Shown: positions 32,146 to 43,123 of the stretch, in pieces
Position numbering within the stretch: the first letter of the stretch is position 1
Layout of the letters: each line of letters opens with the position of its first letter
Assembly (NCBI GenBank): GCA_021292105.1
Contig: CM037872.1
Span: 9,039,291-9,103,290, forward strand
Direction of reading: 5' to 3'
Length of the DNA: 64,000 bases
Source of the DNA: Anadara kagoshimensis
Lineage: Eukaryota; Mollusca; Bivalvia; Arcoida; Arcidae
Made by a program: the position numbers and the translations under genes
The notes under the pieces: model-generated
Told to the model about the DNA's origin: nothing
Database searches by the model: none
Seen by the model: only the letters and a program-made list of their open reading frames with translations

Positions 32146-32510
32146 TAATTTGTCCAGGCTGCCGATAATTTGTCCAGTTTGTCACCTGTAAAAAAAGTAA
32201 TTTGTCCAGTTTGCCTCTTACGAAAAAGATAATTTGTCTAGTGTGCCGCTTACGAAAATGGTAATTTGTCCAGTCTGTCGTTTACGAAAAAGATAATTTT
32301 TCTAGTTTGTCGCTTACGACAGAGGTAATTTGTTCAATCTGACGCTTACGAAAAAAAGTAATTTATGCAGTCTGTCGCTTACGAAAAAGGTCATTTGTCC
32401 AGTTTGTTGCTTACGAAAAATGTAGTTTGTTCAGTCTGACGCTTAGGAAAAAAGTAATTTGTGCAGTCTGTCGCTTACGAGAAAGGTTATTAGTCCAGTC
32501 AAACCGCCTA
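32146..32510 (+). repeat. Tandem array, period 31-33 bp, 12 units
   Basis: The unit is GTAATTTGTCCAGTCTGTCG then CTTACGAAAAA. Units differ by several bases, with TTTGTTCAGTCTGACGCTTA and TTTGTGCAGTCTGTCGCTTA alternating at the right side, suggesting two-unit duplications. Confidence 0.93.
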
Positions 32511-32687
32511 CAACATCTGATAAATTCAGTATTAGAACTAAACCTTTAATGAAGAAAGCCACTGACTATCCTTTGATATTTATTTGGACCATGCCCCAGC
32601 TTGAGAAAAGTCATGACATTTTGAAATAAGCAGCATCACTCCGGATTTGTACAGAAAACCCCATTAAATCATATAATAATTACCTAT

Positions 32688-32903
32688 AGTACAACCCTGC
32701 TGAAAGTTTAACACTCGCTTAGTCAAAGCTCGGGTGCTAAGTGGCCGAAATATGGATAGCTAGTCACGGAAAATCTGCCGAAAAAGATAAAATAACTGCC
32801 GGAAAGCTGCCAAGATATAGCTAACGAATTGCCGAGATGAGCTGCCGATTCGGCACTTATTCGTTAGCTAAGTGTAAAACTTTGGACAAGTCTGTTCTGT
32901 GCA
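32688..32903. mobile_element. PAL1 element
   Basis: Left AGTACAACCCTGCTGAAAGT, right TAAAACTTTGGACAAGTCTG. Confidence 0.85.
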
Positions 32904-32934
32904 AATTATTCATTAACTGTTAATCGTCAGTATA

Positions 32935-33158
32935 GTACAGCCCTGTCGAAAGTTTAACACTAATTTCGAAAATCAGTGACCGAATCGGCAGCTTATCTTT
33001 TCCACTCATTAGCTATAATAATTATTTTGACAGCTGTTTGGCAGCTGTTGTCTATCTCTTGGGCAGCTACTAGCTATCCACATCTCGGCCACTCGAGGCA
33101 GTCAAGCCTCGGCTGTTTTCGTTAGCCAAGTGTTAATATTTCGTCAGGTCTGTGCAAT
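32935..33158. mobile_element. PAL1 element
   Basis: Left AGTACAGCCCTGTCGAAAGT, right GTTAATATTTCGTCAGGTCT. Only about 30 bp from the preceding copy. Confidence 0.87.
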
Positions 33159-33470
33159 GTCTCTCTAATCCGTTCATAAAGTTCAACATTTGAAGTGATG
33201 TTTGGTGATTTCCGGAAATTGAATCACATGTACACATGTTTTATTGATAGCGCCAGTATGAGGTCCATCACTTTAATGATATTTATCAATAAAGCATGTT
33301 GTTTGTGTATCAATTCCATTCTATATCCAAAAGGTGTAATAGAAAATATTGACTCGACTTTGGACATTGAATTTTCACATTATGAAGTTTCTTGTCAAAG
33401 AAAAAGTTAATGTTGTCACAACAACTGTTGCCATAGCGACTCGGAAATTACGATTGATTGAATGAATAAA
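33159..33470. other. Intron 1 sequence, nothing recognised
   Basis: A 71-codon open frame has no recognisable family features. Confidence 0.45.
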
Positions 33471-33474
33471 GTTT

Positions 33475-33605
33475 TACGTCTAAGTCAAGAATATTCCCCT
33501 AACAATATTTTTTGCATATATCGAGGCATTACCATTTAGAGGTGAAGTGACAGAAATTTTAATTTTTACAGGAAGAATTATTTGGCATGCCACACTTGCC
33601 ATCAG
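33475..33605 (-). mobile_element. SINE-A 3' fragment (diverged)
   Basis: TAAGTCAAGAATATTCCCCT, ATATATCGAGGCATTACCAT and GAAGTGACAGAAATTTTAAT are the inverted SINE-A tail. Confidence 0.65.
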
Positions 33606-33787
33606 AAATCAGAGACAAGTGTGAATATAAAAAGGCTATGAAAACCAAAACTTTAATGGGCTAGAGTCATAAGATTTATTTATTATAAACTTGTAATTAA
33701 AAGTTAGACGTTTTATTAATATTCAACGAGTCAGACCTTCCGAAATCTTCAAAGAGAACGCAAATGCATTTCATTCTACTCAACCGC

Positions 33788-34275
33788 AGTACAGACATGT
33801 CGAAAGTTGATAATAACCTTACGGAAAGGGATGGAAGCTCGGATGCCGAATGACCAATATATGTATAGCTAGTAGCCAAAAGAGTGCCTAGATATATAGC
33901 ATCCAGTGAAAAGATGCCAAGAACAAGCAAATTCAGTGAATTAGAATTAGAATCCCCCACCATCAGTTTCTTTTTCCAATCAAAGGGTCATATCTCCAAG
34001 AAAAATGAGCAAACAACTCGGGCTAATGTTATGCACATCTCCTATCAATATGGATGCCTTGCACAAGGTTCGCTAAATAGTGCTCCAGTTTTGGAGAATC
34101 TGCGCTGACAGGAATTTCCGACAGACAGAAGGACGGACGGAAACTTGAATTTAATGTTCTTCTCTTTCTTCAAAAGACGGGGGATAAAAAGCAAACACAT
34201 GTGGAATCAAGATGATATGCTGATTCGTAATCAATTACTAAGCTTAGTGTTAAATTTTCGATAGGTCTGCATTGT
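33788..34275. mobile_element. PAL1 element split by DR-E
   Basis: Left AGTACAGACATGTCGAAAGT, right GTTAAATTTTCGATAGGTCT. Interior lost where DR-E sits. Confidence 0.82.
33918..34192 (+). repeat. DR-E dispersed repeat
   Basis: AAAGGGTCATATCTCCAAGA, ATGGATGCCTTGCACAAGGT, AGACAGAAGGACGGACGGAA and TTCTTTCTTCAAAAGACGGG follow the order of the copy at 24735-25110. Confidence 0.7.
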
Positions 34276-34948
34276 ACATTTCATCATATGCAAGTATAGT
34301 ATTCCCAAGTCCAACTCAAGTCCAATTTTATTCCCATATGCCATAGATTATATACATATCATGTGTAATCCATCAACAAAGAGATTAATATCGGAACTCA
34401 TCATTACTTCTCGTAATTTCTCCTACTAAGATAGATAAAACACTGAACTGGTAACGGGTCAAACATGCGGATTTGTCTGATAACGGTATACTGTGTATTT
34501 TACACGATTTGAGATTACAAATTTACTTTTATCTTTGATGAGCAAATTTTTATTAATATATATGATATATCTTAAATGACAGTTCCCATTACTCTGGCAA
34601 ATACATTTTTTTCAGTTGCACTTCATTTTGAGAATATCCAGGTACAACTAATGTAATGATTCTTATTTGTTAATTTTATGTTGTTTTTTTTTCTTCTTAA
34701 TGGTGAAGTTTGATAAACCACAAACATTGATCTTTTTGAAGAATAAGAGTATAAATAATCAGTAACCCAGTAACGTGTTGACCCTGTTTTTGTAAATATG
34801 ATCCTGAATTTTTACAAATCCTGGAACAGGGTGACCCATTAAATTTAGTTTTGGATTTGAACAACGGACAATCAGTTTATTTTTACTCTCTTAAATATTG
34901 TAATGTGTATTCCTGTTAGCTATATGTCTTATTCTCTTGTGTACATAT
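34276..34948. other. Intron 1 sequence, AT-rich, nothing recognised
   Basis: Contains a weak inverted pair around 34755-34850 (AGTAACCCAGTAACGTG..CCTGTTTTTG and ACAGGGTGACCC). No gene. Confidence 0.4.
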
Positions 34949-35465
34949 AGTACAGAAGCTTATCAATTATTGCAAAATCGGCAGCTAATCTCAGTCCCTC
35001 GTTTCGCCGCTGCGGTAGCTCAGTTGGTAGAGTGCTCACTCCGTATGTGGGAGGTCGAGGGTTCGACCCCTGGCCGGGTCTGACCCAAGACTTGAATGTG
35101 GGTAGTGACTGTTCTTTCGCCAAGCACTCGGCATTACGAAATGAAAGTCACGGTTCTTTCGGATGGGAAATAAACGAGGTCCCGTGTCACGTGGCACGTT
35201 AAAGAACCCTGCTGTATAATGCCATCAGCGCAACACACAGGGAAAATTTCTGCACCTTCGCCTATAGCTGGCGACGTCTCGATATAAGTGAAATATTCTT
35301 GACTGGGACGTTAAACACCATTACTCAACTCAACTCGTATCGCCGCAATTTTTCGACAGTTGCCGAAAAGATGTCGAGTTTAAGCTAACAAGGAACCGAG
35401 AAAAACCTGCAAATTCGGTACCCATTCGTTAGCCTAGTATTAAACTTTCGACAGGTCTGTACTGA
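34949..35465. mobile_element. PAL1 element split by SINE-A
   Basis: Left AGTACAGAAGCTTATCAATT (end partly deleted), right ATTAAACTTTCGACAGGTCT. Interior GGCAGCTAATCTCAGTCCCT before and TTTTTCGACAGTTGCCGAAA after the SINE. Confidence 0.85.
35011..35335 (+). mobile_element. SINE-A copy, full length with target duplication
   Basis: 325 bp. Head TGCGGTAGCTCAGTTGGTAG (A box), B box GGGTTCGACCCC, middle GTGACTGTTCTTTCGCCAAG, 3' GGCGACGTCTCGATATAAGT and TTCTTGACTGGGACGTTAAA. Flanked by CGTTTCGCCGC and CGTATCGCCGC, an 11-bp duplication with one change. Best reference copy in the window. Confidence 0.95.
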
Positions 35466-35628
35466 ACTGTAGACTCTATATTCAGCATTTCAAAATAAAA
35501 ATTAGCTTCATTTGTACGTCTCTGTTAAGATGATTTTTACACAAGATCAGGCTTATCTTGTAAAATGATTATACAGTATTCAAAACAAACCTTTGTGCTT
35601 AATAAACTCTCCAGACATTGTTGTTCTA

Positions 35629-35930
35629 CAGTACAGACCTGTCAAAAGTTTAACACTAAGCTAACGAATTACAGTACAGACCTGTCAAAAGTTTAACACT
35701 AAGCTAACGAATTACAGTACAGACCTGTCGAAAGTTTTACACTGAGCTAACGAATTACAGTACAGACCTGTCAGAAGTTTAACACTGAGCTAACGAATTA
35801 CAGTACAGACCTGCCGAAAGTTTTACACTGAGCTAACGAATTACAGTACAGACCTGTCGAAAGTTCAACACTAAGCTAACGGATTACAGTACAGAACTGT
35901 CGAAAGTTTAACACTAAGCTATGGGCTATT
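35629..35930 (+). repeat. 43-bp tandem array of the PAL1 left end, seven units
   Basis: Units start at 35629, 35672, 35715, 35758, 35801, 35844 and 35887, exactly 43 bp apart with no indels. Each is CAGTACAGACCTGTCGAAAG, TTTAACACTAAGCTAACGAA, TTA, with a few substitutions. Confidence 0.97.
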
Positions 35931-36019
35931 GCCGAATCGTCATGTTATCTTGGTCCCTTCTTGGCTATATATATCGACAGGTGATACCTGTTTTGGCAGC
36001 TACACTACAACTCCTGTTA

Positions 36020-36225
36020 CTGTAAACATATTTATTTTCGCAATGTACCAATTTTCGTTTATTTCGCGGTCGTTTGTTTTCGCGAAAATTAATATCGAAC
36101 GAATATTATATTATGCTTTTTATGCTATAGTGCATATTTAAAAACTCGAAAATTTAACTATGCGGATATTTCTCAATTTCATAAACCTCGAAAATAAATA
36201 CACGCCAAATTATACACGTTTACAG
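36020..36225. mobile_element. PAL4 element nested in PAL1
   Basis: Left CTGTAAACATATTTATTTTC, right AATTATACACGTTTACAG. Centre CGAACGAATATTATATTATG. TA-type bases at both borders. Confidence 0.85.
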
Positions 36226-36467
36226 TATCAGTATTTTGGCCATTCGACAGTTGAGCTACGGCTCCTTTTTCGTTAGCTCAATGTTAAACTTTCGACATGT
36301 CCGTACTGTACAGTTATGTAACTTCTTCTGAACAGTGAAATCATATTACATCATGCTTTACAAAAACTAGAAAAATGATGACAAAGAACTCGGCTGGTAC
36401 ATTTGAGACTGAGATATGTGATTGGTACATGTTTAAATTCTCTAGATAACTTAGAAGACACATTAAA

Positions 36468-36543
36468 CAGTACAGACCTGTCCAAAGTTTAACACTGAGC
36501 TAACAAAGAAGTGCCTAATCGACCATCTCGACAACTTTATGAC
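36468..36543. mobile_element. PAL1 left part, truncated at a SINE
   Basis: CAGTACAGACCTGTCCAAAG, TTTAACACTGAGCTAACAAA and ATCTCGACAACTTTATG; no right end after the SINE. Confidence 0.8.
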
Positions 36544-36544
36544 A

Positions 36545-36865
36545 CCCGCGGTAGATCAGTTGGTAGAGTGCTCGCTCCGTGAGTGGGAGGTCGTGGGTTC
36601 GAACCCCGACAGGGTATAACCGAAGATTTTAAATTGGGTAGTGACCAAGCACTCTGCTTGAAATAAAATGAAAGTCAGAGGAACTTAAAATAAATGAGGT
36701 CCTGTGTAACGGTATGCGTGGCAGTATAAAGAACCCTTCTGTATAATACCATCAGTGCAACGCACGGGCAAAATTTTTGCATCTTCGCTTATAGCTGACG
36801 ACGTCTTGGTATAAGTGAAATATTGTTGACTGGGACGTGAAGCAACATTTTTCAACTCAACTCTT
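36545..36865 (+). mobile_element. SINE-A copy
   Basis: Head CCCGCGGTAGATCAGTTGGT, B box GGGTTCGAACCCC, 3' GACGACGTCTTGGTATAAGT and TTGTTGACTGGGACGTGAAG. Confidence 0.92.
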
Positions 36866-37365
36866 TGTCGTAATGCTTGTATACGTGTATTCAGTTGGTA
36901 ATCCTACATCATATTTTTATATCATTTTAAAGAAGTTATTGCCACAGTTCCGTGTGTGTACTAACTCGCATCTTTTAGATATTGAAAATGAAGTCAGACA
37001 TTTCTTAAAGTACCAAATGATATCATAGAGTGCTAAAATGCTGATATCAAGTCCGTTTAGACAAAAATATTTATTTTCGCAATATTTAAATCTTTTTATC
37101 AATGTGTATATTTAGGTGCGTTCTGTGGTAAACATCGAGTGAAAATAGGAAAAAATATAATCTTTCATGTAAAATGTTTAGAAATTTTTACTACAAATCT
37201 CTTAAATTTTAAATGTCACAAAACTCGGCACTTGTTCAAAACTACCATTAACGTTAACATTAACATTTGAAGTAAATTAAAATTTATCCCGAGATTTTAA
37301 AGAAAGTATATATGACAGAATGCTTCCTATTGCTTGATGAAAAATACAGTTCGTGGCGGATAGAG
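36866..37365. other. Intron 1 sequence, AT-rich, nothing recognised
   Basis: ACGTTAACATTAACATT near 37250 is a small direct repeat. No gene. Confidence 0.4.
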
Positions 37366-37412
37366 CTAGCTAAGCAGGAGAAGCTTACCTTTTTGGAGCA
37401 CCCGGGACTATT
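37366..37412 (-). repeat. DR-D fragment
   Basis: AGCTAGCTAAGCAGGAGAAG then CTTACCTTTTTGGAGCACCC is the inverted end of the DR-D copy near 43735. Confidence 0.65.
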
Positions 37413-37436
37413 GTAAGCCTAGGATTCTAAAACCCT

Positions 37437-37692
37437 GGCCCCGGTTTCACAATCATTTCTTAGCTAAGATTTTCCTTAACTTAAATCATGCAAAATTTCA
37501 AATCTTTATAATTTTGTTAATTTTCAAGATATTGTTGAATTTAATGTGTTATTTTTAAGATCACTTCTAGATTAAAACATTTGCATTTATTTTTAACAAA
37601 AATATTCACCAGTAGTTTCAAAAAGAGATTACAAAAGTTTGCTTTTAAGTTAAGGAAAATCTTATATAAGGAATGATTGTAAAACTGGGCCC
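37437..37692. mobile_element. PAL3 element
   Basis: Left GGCCCCGGTTTCACAATCAT, right GGAATGATTGTAAAACTGGG with CCC. Inner arms GATTTTCCTTAACTTAAATC and AGTTAAGGAAAATCTTA. Confidence 0.9.
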
Positions 37693-37761
37693 AGAGATAT
37701 ATTTGACATTCCATAATCTCTTTTTTCATTGTCTCTTTTAATTACATACGTAAATGTGCAT

Positions 37762-37900
37762 GTGCTTACCCTTCCGGAGCACCCGTTCTCAACTTCCCTT
37801 GTTGATGTTCACGTGTTTAATTTAACTTAGTCTGCGAGATTTTACTTTTTGCTTTCTTGATTGTAAATTGGACATTGTGTGGTATGTTTGTGTTTATATT
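37762..37900 (-). repeat. DR-D dispersed repeat
   Basis: CTTACCCTTCCGGAGCACCC, CTTGTTGATGTTCACGTGTT and TTTACTTTTTGCTTTCTTGA match the inverse of 43585-43740 in order. Confidence 0.75.
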
Positions 37901-37920
37901 GTTCTGCATTGACTTGGCTG

Positions 37921-38225
37921 ACTTATGTCTCTGACTTCGCAAGTGGGAAGTCGTGGGTTCGAACCCCGACCGGGTCTGACTCAAGACTTGAAAGTGGAAA
38001 CTGACTGTTCTTTCGACAAACACTCGGCATTAGGAAATGAAAGTCACGGTTCTTTCGGGTAGAAGCTTGAAATATACGAAGTCCCGTGTCACGGTATGGC
38101 ACGATGAAGACACCTGCTGTATAATGTCCAGGCAAAATTTCTGTACCTTCGCCTATAGCTGGCGACGTCTCTATATAAGTGAAATATTCTTGACATGGAC
38201 GTTAAAGCCATTTCTCAACTCAACT
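37921..38225 (+). mobile_element. SINE-A copy lacking the A box
   Basis: Starts CTTATGTCTCTGACTTCGCA, B box GGGTTCGAACCCC, 3' GGCGACGTCTCTATATAAGT and TTCTTGACATGGACGTTAAA. The first ~30 bp of the head are missing or replaced. Confidence 0.88.
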
Positions 38226-38564
38226 CTCTCTGACGTCGCAAGTGGGAACAATGGGCCGCAACAACAATTGTTCTGCATGCATCAGTGATGACTTATATTA
38301 GACTTTGTACTGCTTAATTGGCTCCCCGCAGTTTTACGTCAAACCAAATAAAACAATAAAAATGTTCCCGTCTTGACAGAACATGGTTAAATAAAACTGG
38401 GTATAAATCACAAAATGGTACGTATAAAAACAGTCACGTGTATTAATGTTTTCATTGTTATATGCGGCTGTAAAAATACTTTGTAATGAAGAAGTCTCTC
38501 TGTCCAATAAGTCTGCTACAAATGATGTCGGTTTCAATCAACCCATGATGAATTCTTGTACTAA

Positions 38565-38821
38565 CAGTACAGACCTGTCGAAATGTTAACACAAAATGAT
38601 CGAAAAGGTATCGAAACCCCCCTTCTTAGTGGCAGAGTTGATATTTTGGGTAAAGCAGTCGAAAATCTCCTGCTTAGTGACCGAGAGATATTTTCGGTAA
38701 CTAGTGACCGAAAATCCATCGAAAAACTGTCGAGATAGCGTGAACTAAAGGGGTCGAGATGAGCTGTCGACTCGGCACCAATTAGTTAACTTTATGTTAA
38801 ATTTTCGACAGGCCTGGACTA
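38565..38821. mobile_element. PAL1 element
   Basis: Left CAGTACAGACCTGTCGAAAT, right GTTAAATTTTCGACAGGCCT. Interior partly duplicated (CCTTCTTAGTGGCAGAG and CCTGCTTAGTGACCGAG). Confidence 0.87.
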
Positions 38822-39221
38822 TATCTGTGTGAAACCATCTAAAAGTTTTAAAAGTTGCTTTAGTTTTGGTAACAATACTTTGGAATTGGTGATAAAATAT
38901 CAAGTTTCCACAACTATCTTTCTGTGTCATCTTTGCTGCGCATTCCCAAAACGTTTCTGATAATTATTTCCCTTTGTAGAACTCTTTTTATTAGGAAGGC
39001 GAAGCAGGCAACGGTGGGTACAAGGTTCTTATAACCAGGACAGTATGTATACACATAGTAGTGCAATATAGCAACCCCAACCAAACCACATCAAACCCTA
39101 TTCTACCCCTTAATGTAAATACTTGGAAATACTTGGTTCCGTCATTTTAGGCTTTTTCAGTTCAGATTGCCATTTATGTGAAAGGAACAAGTGACCGTTC
39201 TTGTGTATTGTACGAAGTGTA
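38822..39221. other. Intron 1 sequence, nothing recognised
   Basis: No repeat family or coding match. Confidence 0.4.
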
Positions 39222-39560
39222 GTTGAGTTGAGTAACAGTGTGTAACGTACCAGTCAAGAATATTTCACTTATATCGACACGGCGTCAGCTATAGGCGAAT
39301 GTGCAGAAATTTAGCCTGTGCGATGCACTGATGGCATTATACAGCAGTGTTCGTCGTGCCAAGCCTACCGTGACACGGGACCTAGTTTATCTTAAGTTTG
39401 CATCCGAAAGAACCGTGACTTTCATTTCGTAATACTGAGAACTTGGCGGAGGAACAGTCACTACCAACTCTAAGTCCCGGGTGGGACCCGGTCGTGCTTC
39501 GAACCCACGACCTCCTACTTACGGAGCGAGCACTCTATCAACTGAGCTACCGCAGTGGCT
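39222..39560 (-). mobile_element. SINE-A copy, full length
   Basis: The minus strand reads CCACTGCGGTAGCTCAGTTG, B box GGTTCGAAGC, AGTGACTGTTCCTCCGCCAA and ends TTCTTGACTGGTACGTTACA then ACTCAACTCAACT. Confidence 0.92.
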
Positions 39561-39850
39561 TTTGTACTAAGTAGAATAGCTATAAGCAGTTTGCTGATCA
39601 TTGCACTCTTAAGCCTTTGATCAACAAGAACTAACCCGCCATTGGAATTACTAACTACTTCATTATATTAACTGCATTATTTTCTTACAGACAGTGGCAG
39701 GAAAATTACTCCAGCTATAATCAGCAATTCATTTATTTATTGATTTGTGGTATTTAGGTCAGCGGACATCGTTAATCTCAATTCAAAGTAACTAAATGGA
39801 CTAAAACTTAATAATAACAACAAAGTAGACAGATTCTGGATTAAGCTGCT

Positions 39851-40237
39851 ATACAGACCTGTCGAAATTTTAACACCGATATAACGAAAAGGATCCAAGC
39901 TCGACAGTTGCCAAGCAGCCGATGTATGGATCGCCAGTGGCTAAGAAGTTGTAGAAAGATAGTCAAACCTGTCTAAAAAGGCCACCCAAGGGAGACAGTA
40001 AAAGTGGTCTTTATGGGCAGGTGGCATTTATATACAGGTTGAAATAATATGAATAAAGAACAATTGGGATACAACTCTACTGGTCTTTATAAGCAGATGA
40101 CCCTTATATAGAGGTGGCATTTAAGGCAGATTGGCCTGTAGATAACAGCTGCCGAAAACCAGCCGAGCTATTGATGGTTCAAAATGAGCTACCTTTTCGT
40201 TAGCCAAGTTTTAAACTTTCGACAGGTCTGTACTGTA
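39851..40237. mobile_element. PAL1 element split by PAL2
   Basis: Left ATACAGACCTGTCGAAATTT, right TTTAAACTTTCGACAGGTCT. Removing PAL2 restores GAAAGATAGATAACAGCTGCC. Confidence 0.88.
39963..40136. mobile_element. PAL2 element nested in PAL1
   Basis: AGTCAAACCTGTCTAAAAAG to AAGGCAGATTGGCCTG, with TA on each side duplicated from the PAL1 sequence GATAGATAACAG. Confidence 0.9.
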
Positions 40238-40248
40238 TTCCGCTATAG

Positions 40249-40436
40249 CATAGCAGCGTCGAAAGTTTAACACTAAGACAACGAATTTAGCTATACCTCA
40301 ACAAGTTTCAGCAGCTACCCATCTCTTTACATTTTTTTCTATCACTAGCTAACCATTTTCCCACTATTTGGCATCAGGGATTCGACTCATTTTCTTTTAG
40401 TTCAGTGTTAAACTTTTGACAGGCCTGTACAGTACG
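40249..40436. mobile_element. PAL1 element
   Basis: Left TAGCAGCGTCGAAAGTTTAA, right GTTAAACTTTTGACAGGCCT. Confidence 0.85.
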
Positions 40437-40867
40437 TAAGGAAATTCAACATGCAACATCCGACTTAATATCATTACACCGTTCTAAGAATGACCAGGAT
40501 TGATGCAATCATGGAAACTAGACTTTATGTGTAACAAGATCAATGCGATTATCTATTCCAGTCCATCTTAGCGTCCCTAAGGATTAAATTAACAATTTCA
40601 AACAATGGAGAATGTCTTATTTCCAATTTTTGTGAATTTACGAGGACATAAATCATGCTAAAGGAATAGAAACAGATAGTTAACTATAGTCAAATATGAT
40701 TTACCGATAATGGTGCTCTGATTAATGGAGGGATTGTTCAGTTTTATAGCTGCTTAATGTAATACTGAAGCTGTATTTAGTTTAGAGCATTGCAAGTACA
40801 GAAAAGACGTTGTTGCTTTAGTTTAGGACATAAAGAAAAATTGCAGGAATTGCTTAGCGCACGAAAT
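40437..40867. other. Intron 1 sequence, nothing recognised
   Basis: AT-rich, no clear feature. Confidence 0.4.
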
Positions 40868-41075
40868 CAAACACAAATATACTGGTCCATGTTCAAATCA
40901 CAATCCCAAAAGCAAACACACACATACCGGCCCATGTCCAAATCACAAACCCTAAAGTGAAACACAAATATACTGGTCCATGTTCAAATCACAATCCCAA
41001 AAGGCATGAAAACTTGCAAATAAAGCAACACGTGAACTTCCACATGGGAAGTGAGGTCGGTACTCCGGAAAGCTT
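40868..41075 (+). repeat. DR-D dispersed repeat with internal triplication
   Basis: A ~52-bp block (AAACACAAATATACTGGTCC, ATGTTCAAATCACAATCCC) occurs three times, followed by ACGTGAACTTCCACATGGGA and GGTCGGTACTCCGGAAAG. Confidence 0.8.
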
Positions 41076-42627
41076 TGTTGCATAGGGTTGAAGTTACCAG
41101 AAAAGCGTCAAATAAGCGTATTAGAGCTACCTTTAAAGATGTCTTTACTTAGCTTAAGTCAATGATTTAAGGTTTTTTTCGCCACTTTACTAAGAGTACT
41201 AAAAAAAAGACGTTAGTGTTTAACCTTCAGCATTTGTTGTAATAACAGGAACGACATCGCTGCTTTTCGAATGACATTGCAATTGTTCCTTCACTTAGGG
41301 TATCGGTTGAAGATACAAGAAAGACGTTGTTGTTTTACTTGAAACGTTGCAATTACAGAACATATGGTGTTGTTTTAATTCGAGCATTACAATTACATGT
41401 TTGAATTTGTTCACAAATTTTAATCAACATAGTGACCACGCCCCCTTCATGCTGTTCTCAAACTGCGATTGGATGTTAACAACGACATTGACATTGATCC
41501 CACGATTGACCGATTTTACAGAAAAGATGCTGTTGCTTAGTTTTGGCCATTGATATCGAGAAAATGGTGTACTTTTGCTTAGGCCGTTAAGATTACAGAA
41601 GAGACCTTGTTGCTCAGATTAGAACATTTAGTTGAAGTTACTGGGGAAACTTTTCCTCTTTGCTTTGATATGGCATTAAGCTATAAGCTATACAGGTACA
41701 AATATTGTCATAAGCTAAGTACACTGAAATAATATAAAAAGGTTTCACTGAAATACATTAAAGGCGCAAAGTGCTAAAGAAATATGCGATAATTTTCAGT
41801 GTAGAGACAAGTGGTTATACTTTGATCATTTATGTCGTGAAAATGACCACCGGGTGGCGCTTCAGACTTTCTTAAGCAAGTCGAAAACCTACCCTGAAAT
41901 TGTTGCATGTTGAATGGTTTATGCCCATGCCGTACAACATATCAAAATTTCAATATATGTTTTCAATCGATTTGTAAGGTATGGGTCTACGTTAAAGGTG
42001 CAAAGTGCTAAAGTGATGTGCAATAATATTTAGCTATTTACAACGGTCCTCGGACAAAAGAATTATCCTACATCAGTACTAACAGAAGCAGTCATTGTCA
42101 GAGCTACGCGACCGAGATGTAGTAATTGACTACATAACATGGATGCTGTAGCATCATACTGGTACTTTCTGTTGTCATGGTAACTAGAAAGAATACTCTC
42201 ATTAAATAGTCCCTAATTGCACTCCTAATTATAGACAACTCTCACATTCCAATGATTATAGTGCACATGTACGCTGACGTTTGTATCTGGTTGTAACAAT
42301 GATTTCATATTACTTTAAACAGCGGCAATAACATTACAATATCTACAAATTTTATGTTATCATGTCTAAAGGATATCGAGAACCCAACATACTGGTACAT
42401 GTTTCATTCATTGAAGTTTGTATCTTGTTATAAAATAACTATATAATACTTAAACAGCGACAATAACATTGCAATATCTACAAATTTTATGTAAAACATT
42501 TTATAAACCATGTCCAAAGGATATCGACACACAGAGAACACGTGTAATACATTATATAAATCCACGTTTTATACACGCAGCGGAAATGAAATCAAATAAA
42601 ATGAACAAATACATTATGTTTGTTAGA
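41076..42627. other. Intron 1 sequence with weak old repeats
   Basis: GACGTTGTTGCTTTAGTTT-like blocks recur at about 40807, 41325, 41527 and 41600. AAACAGCG.CAATAACATT then CAATATCTACAAATTTTATG occurs at about 42318 and 42457. GGCGCAAAGTGCTAAAG occurs near 41763 and 41998. No coding sequence recognised. Confidence 0.55.
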
Positions 42628-42672
42628 ACAGTATACAGACCTGTCGAAAGTTTAACACTGAATAAAAGAACA

Positions 42673-43114
42673 TACAGTCAAACCTGCCTTAAACGTCACC
42701 TCTATATTAGGGCCACCTGGCCCCGGTTTCACAATCATTCCTTAACTAAGATTTTCCTTAACTTAAATTTAGCAAATTTTGGTATTCTATTTTTGAAACT
42801 ACTACTGAATATTTTTGTCAAAACTAAATGCTAATGTTTTAATCTAGAGGCAATCTTAAAAATGACACTTCAAATTCCTGAATATCATAAAAATTAACAA
42901 AATTAAAATGATTTAAATTTTTGTCAGATTTAAGCTAAGGAAAATCTTAGCTAAGGTATGATTGTGAAACCGGGGCATGCTTATAAAACCCAGTAGAATT
43001 GTATCCCAATTGTTCTTTATTCATACTATTTGGACCTGTGTATAACGGTCACCTGTACATTAACGCCTATTTTACTGGTTTCTTTAGGTGACCTTTATAG
43101 ACAGGTTTGACTGT
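42673..43114. mobile_element. PAL2 element split by PAL3
   Basis: Left CAGTCAAACCTGCCTTAAAC, right GACAGGTTTGACTG, TA outside. Removing PAL3 restores GGGCCACCTGCTTATAAA. Confidence 0.9.
42719..42975. mobile_element. PAL3 element nested in PAL2
   Basis: Left GGCCCCGGTTTCACAATCAT, right GTATGATTGTGAAACCGGGG. Its borders are fixed by the PAL2 host. Confidence 0.92.
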
Positions 43115-43123
43115 AAGGCTAAG

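Larger units (their letters stand above)
35629..36311. mobile_element. PAL1 element with multiplied left end and a PAL4 insertion
   Basis: Seven left ends in tandem, then one interior, PAL4, and one right end GTTAAACTTTCGACATGTCC. Interior TTGGCTATATATATCGACAG precedes PAL4. Confidence 0.87.

Noticed and set aside
35011..35100. tRNA gene (also at 26041, 36545, 39558, 48228, 62707 and others)
   Set aside because: Clear A and B boxes, but each continues into a shared SINE body and tail, the arms no longer pair properly, and one copy has a target duplication around the whole SINE.
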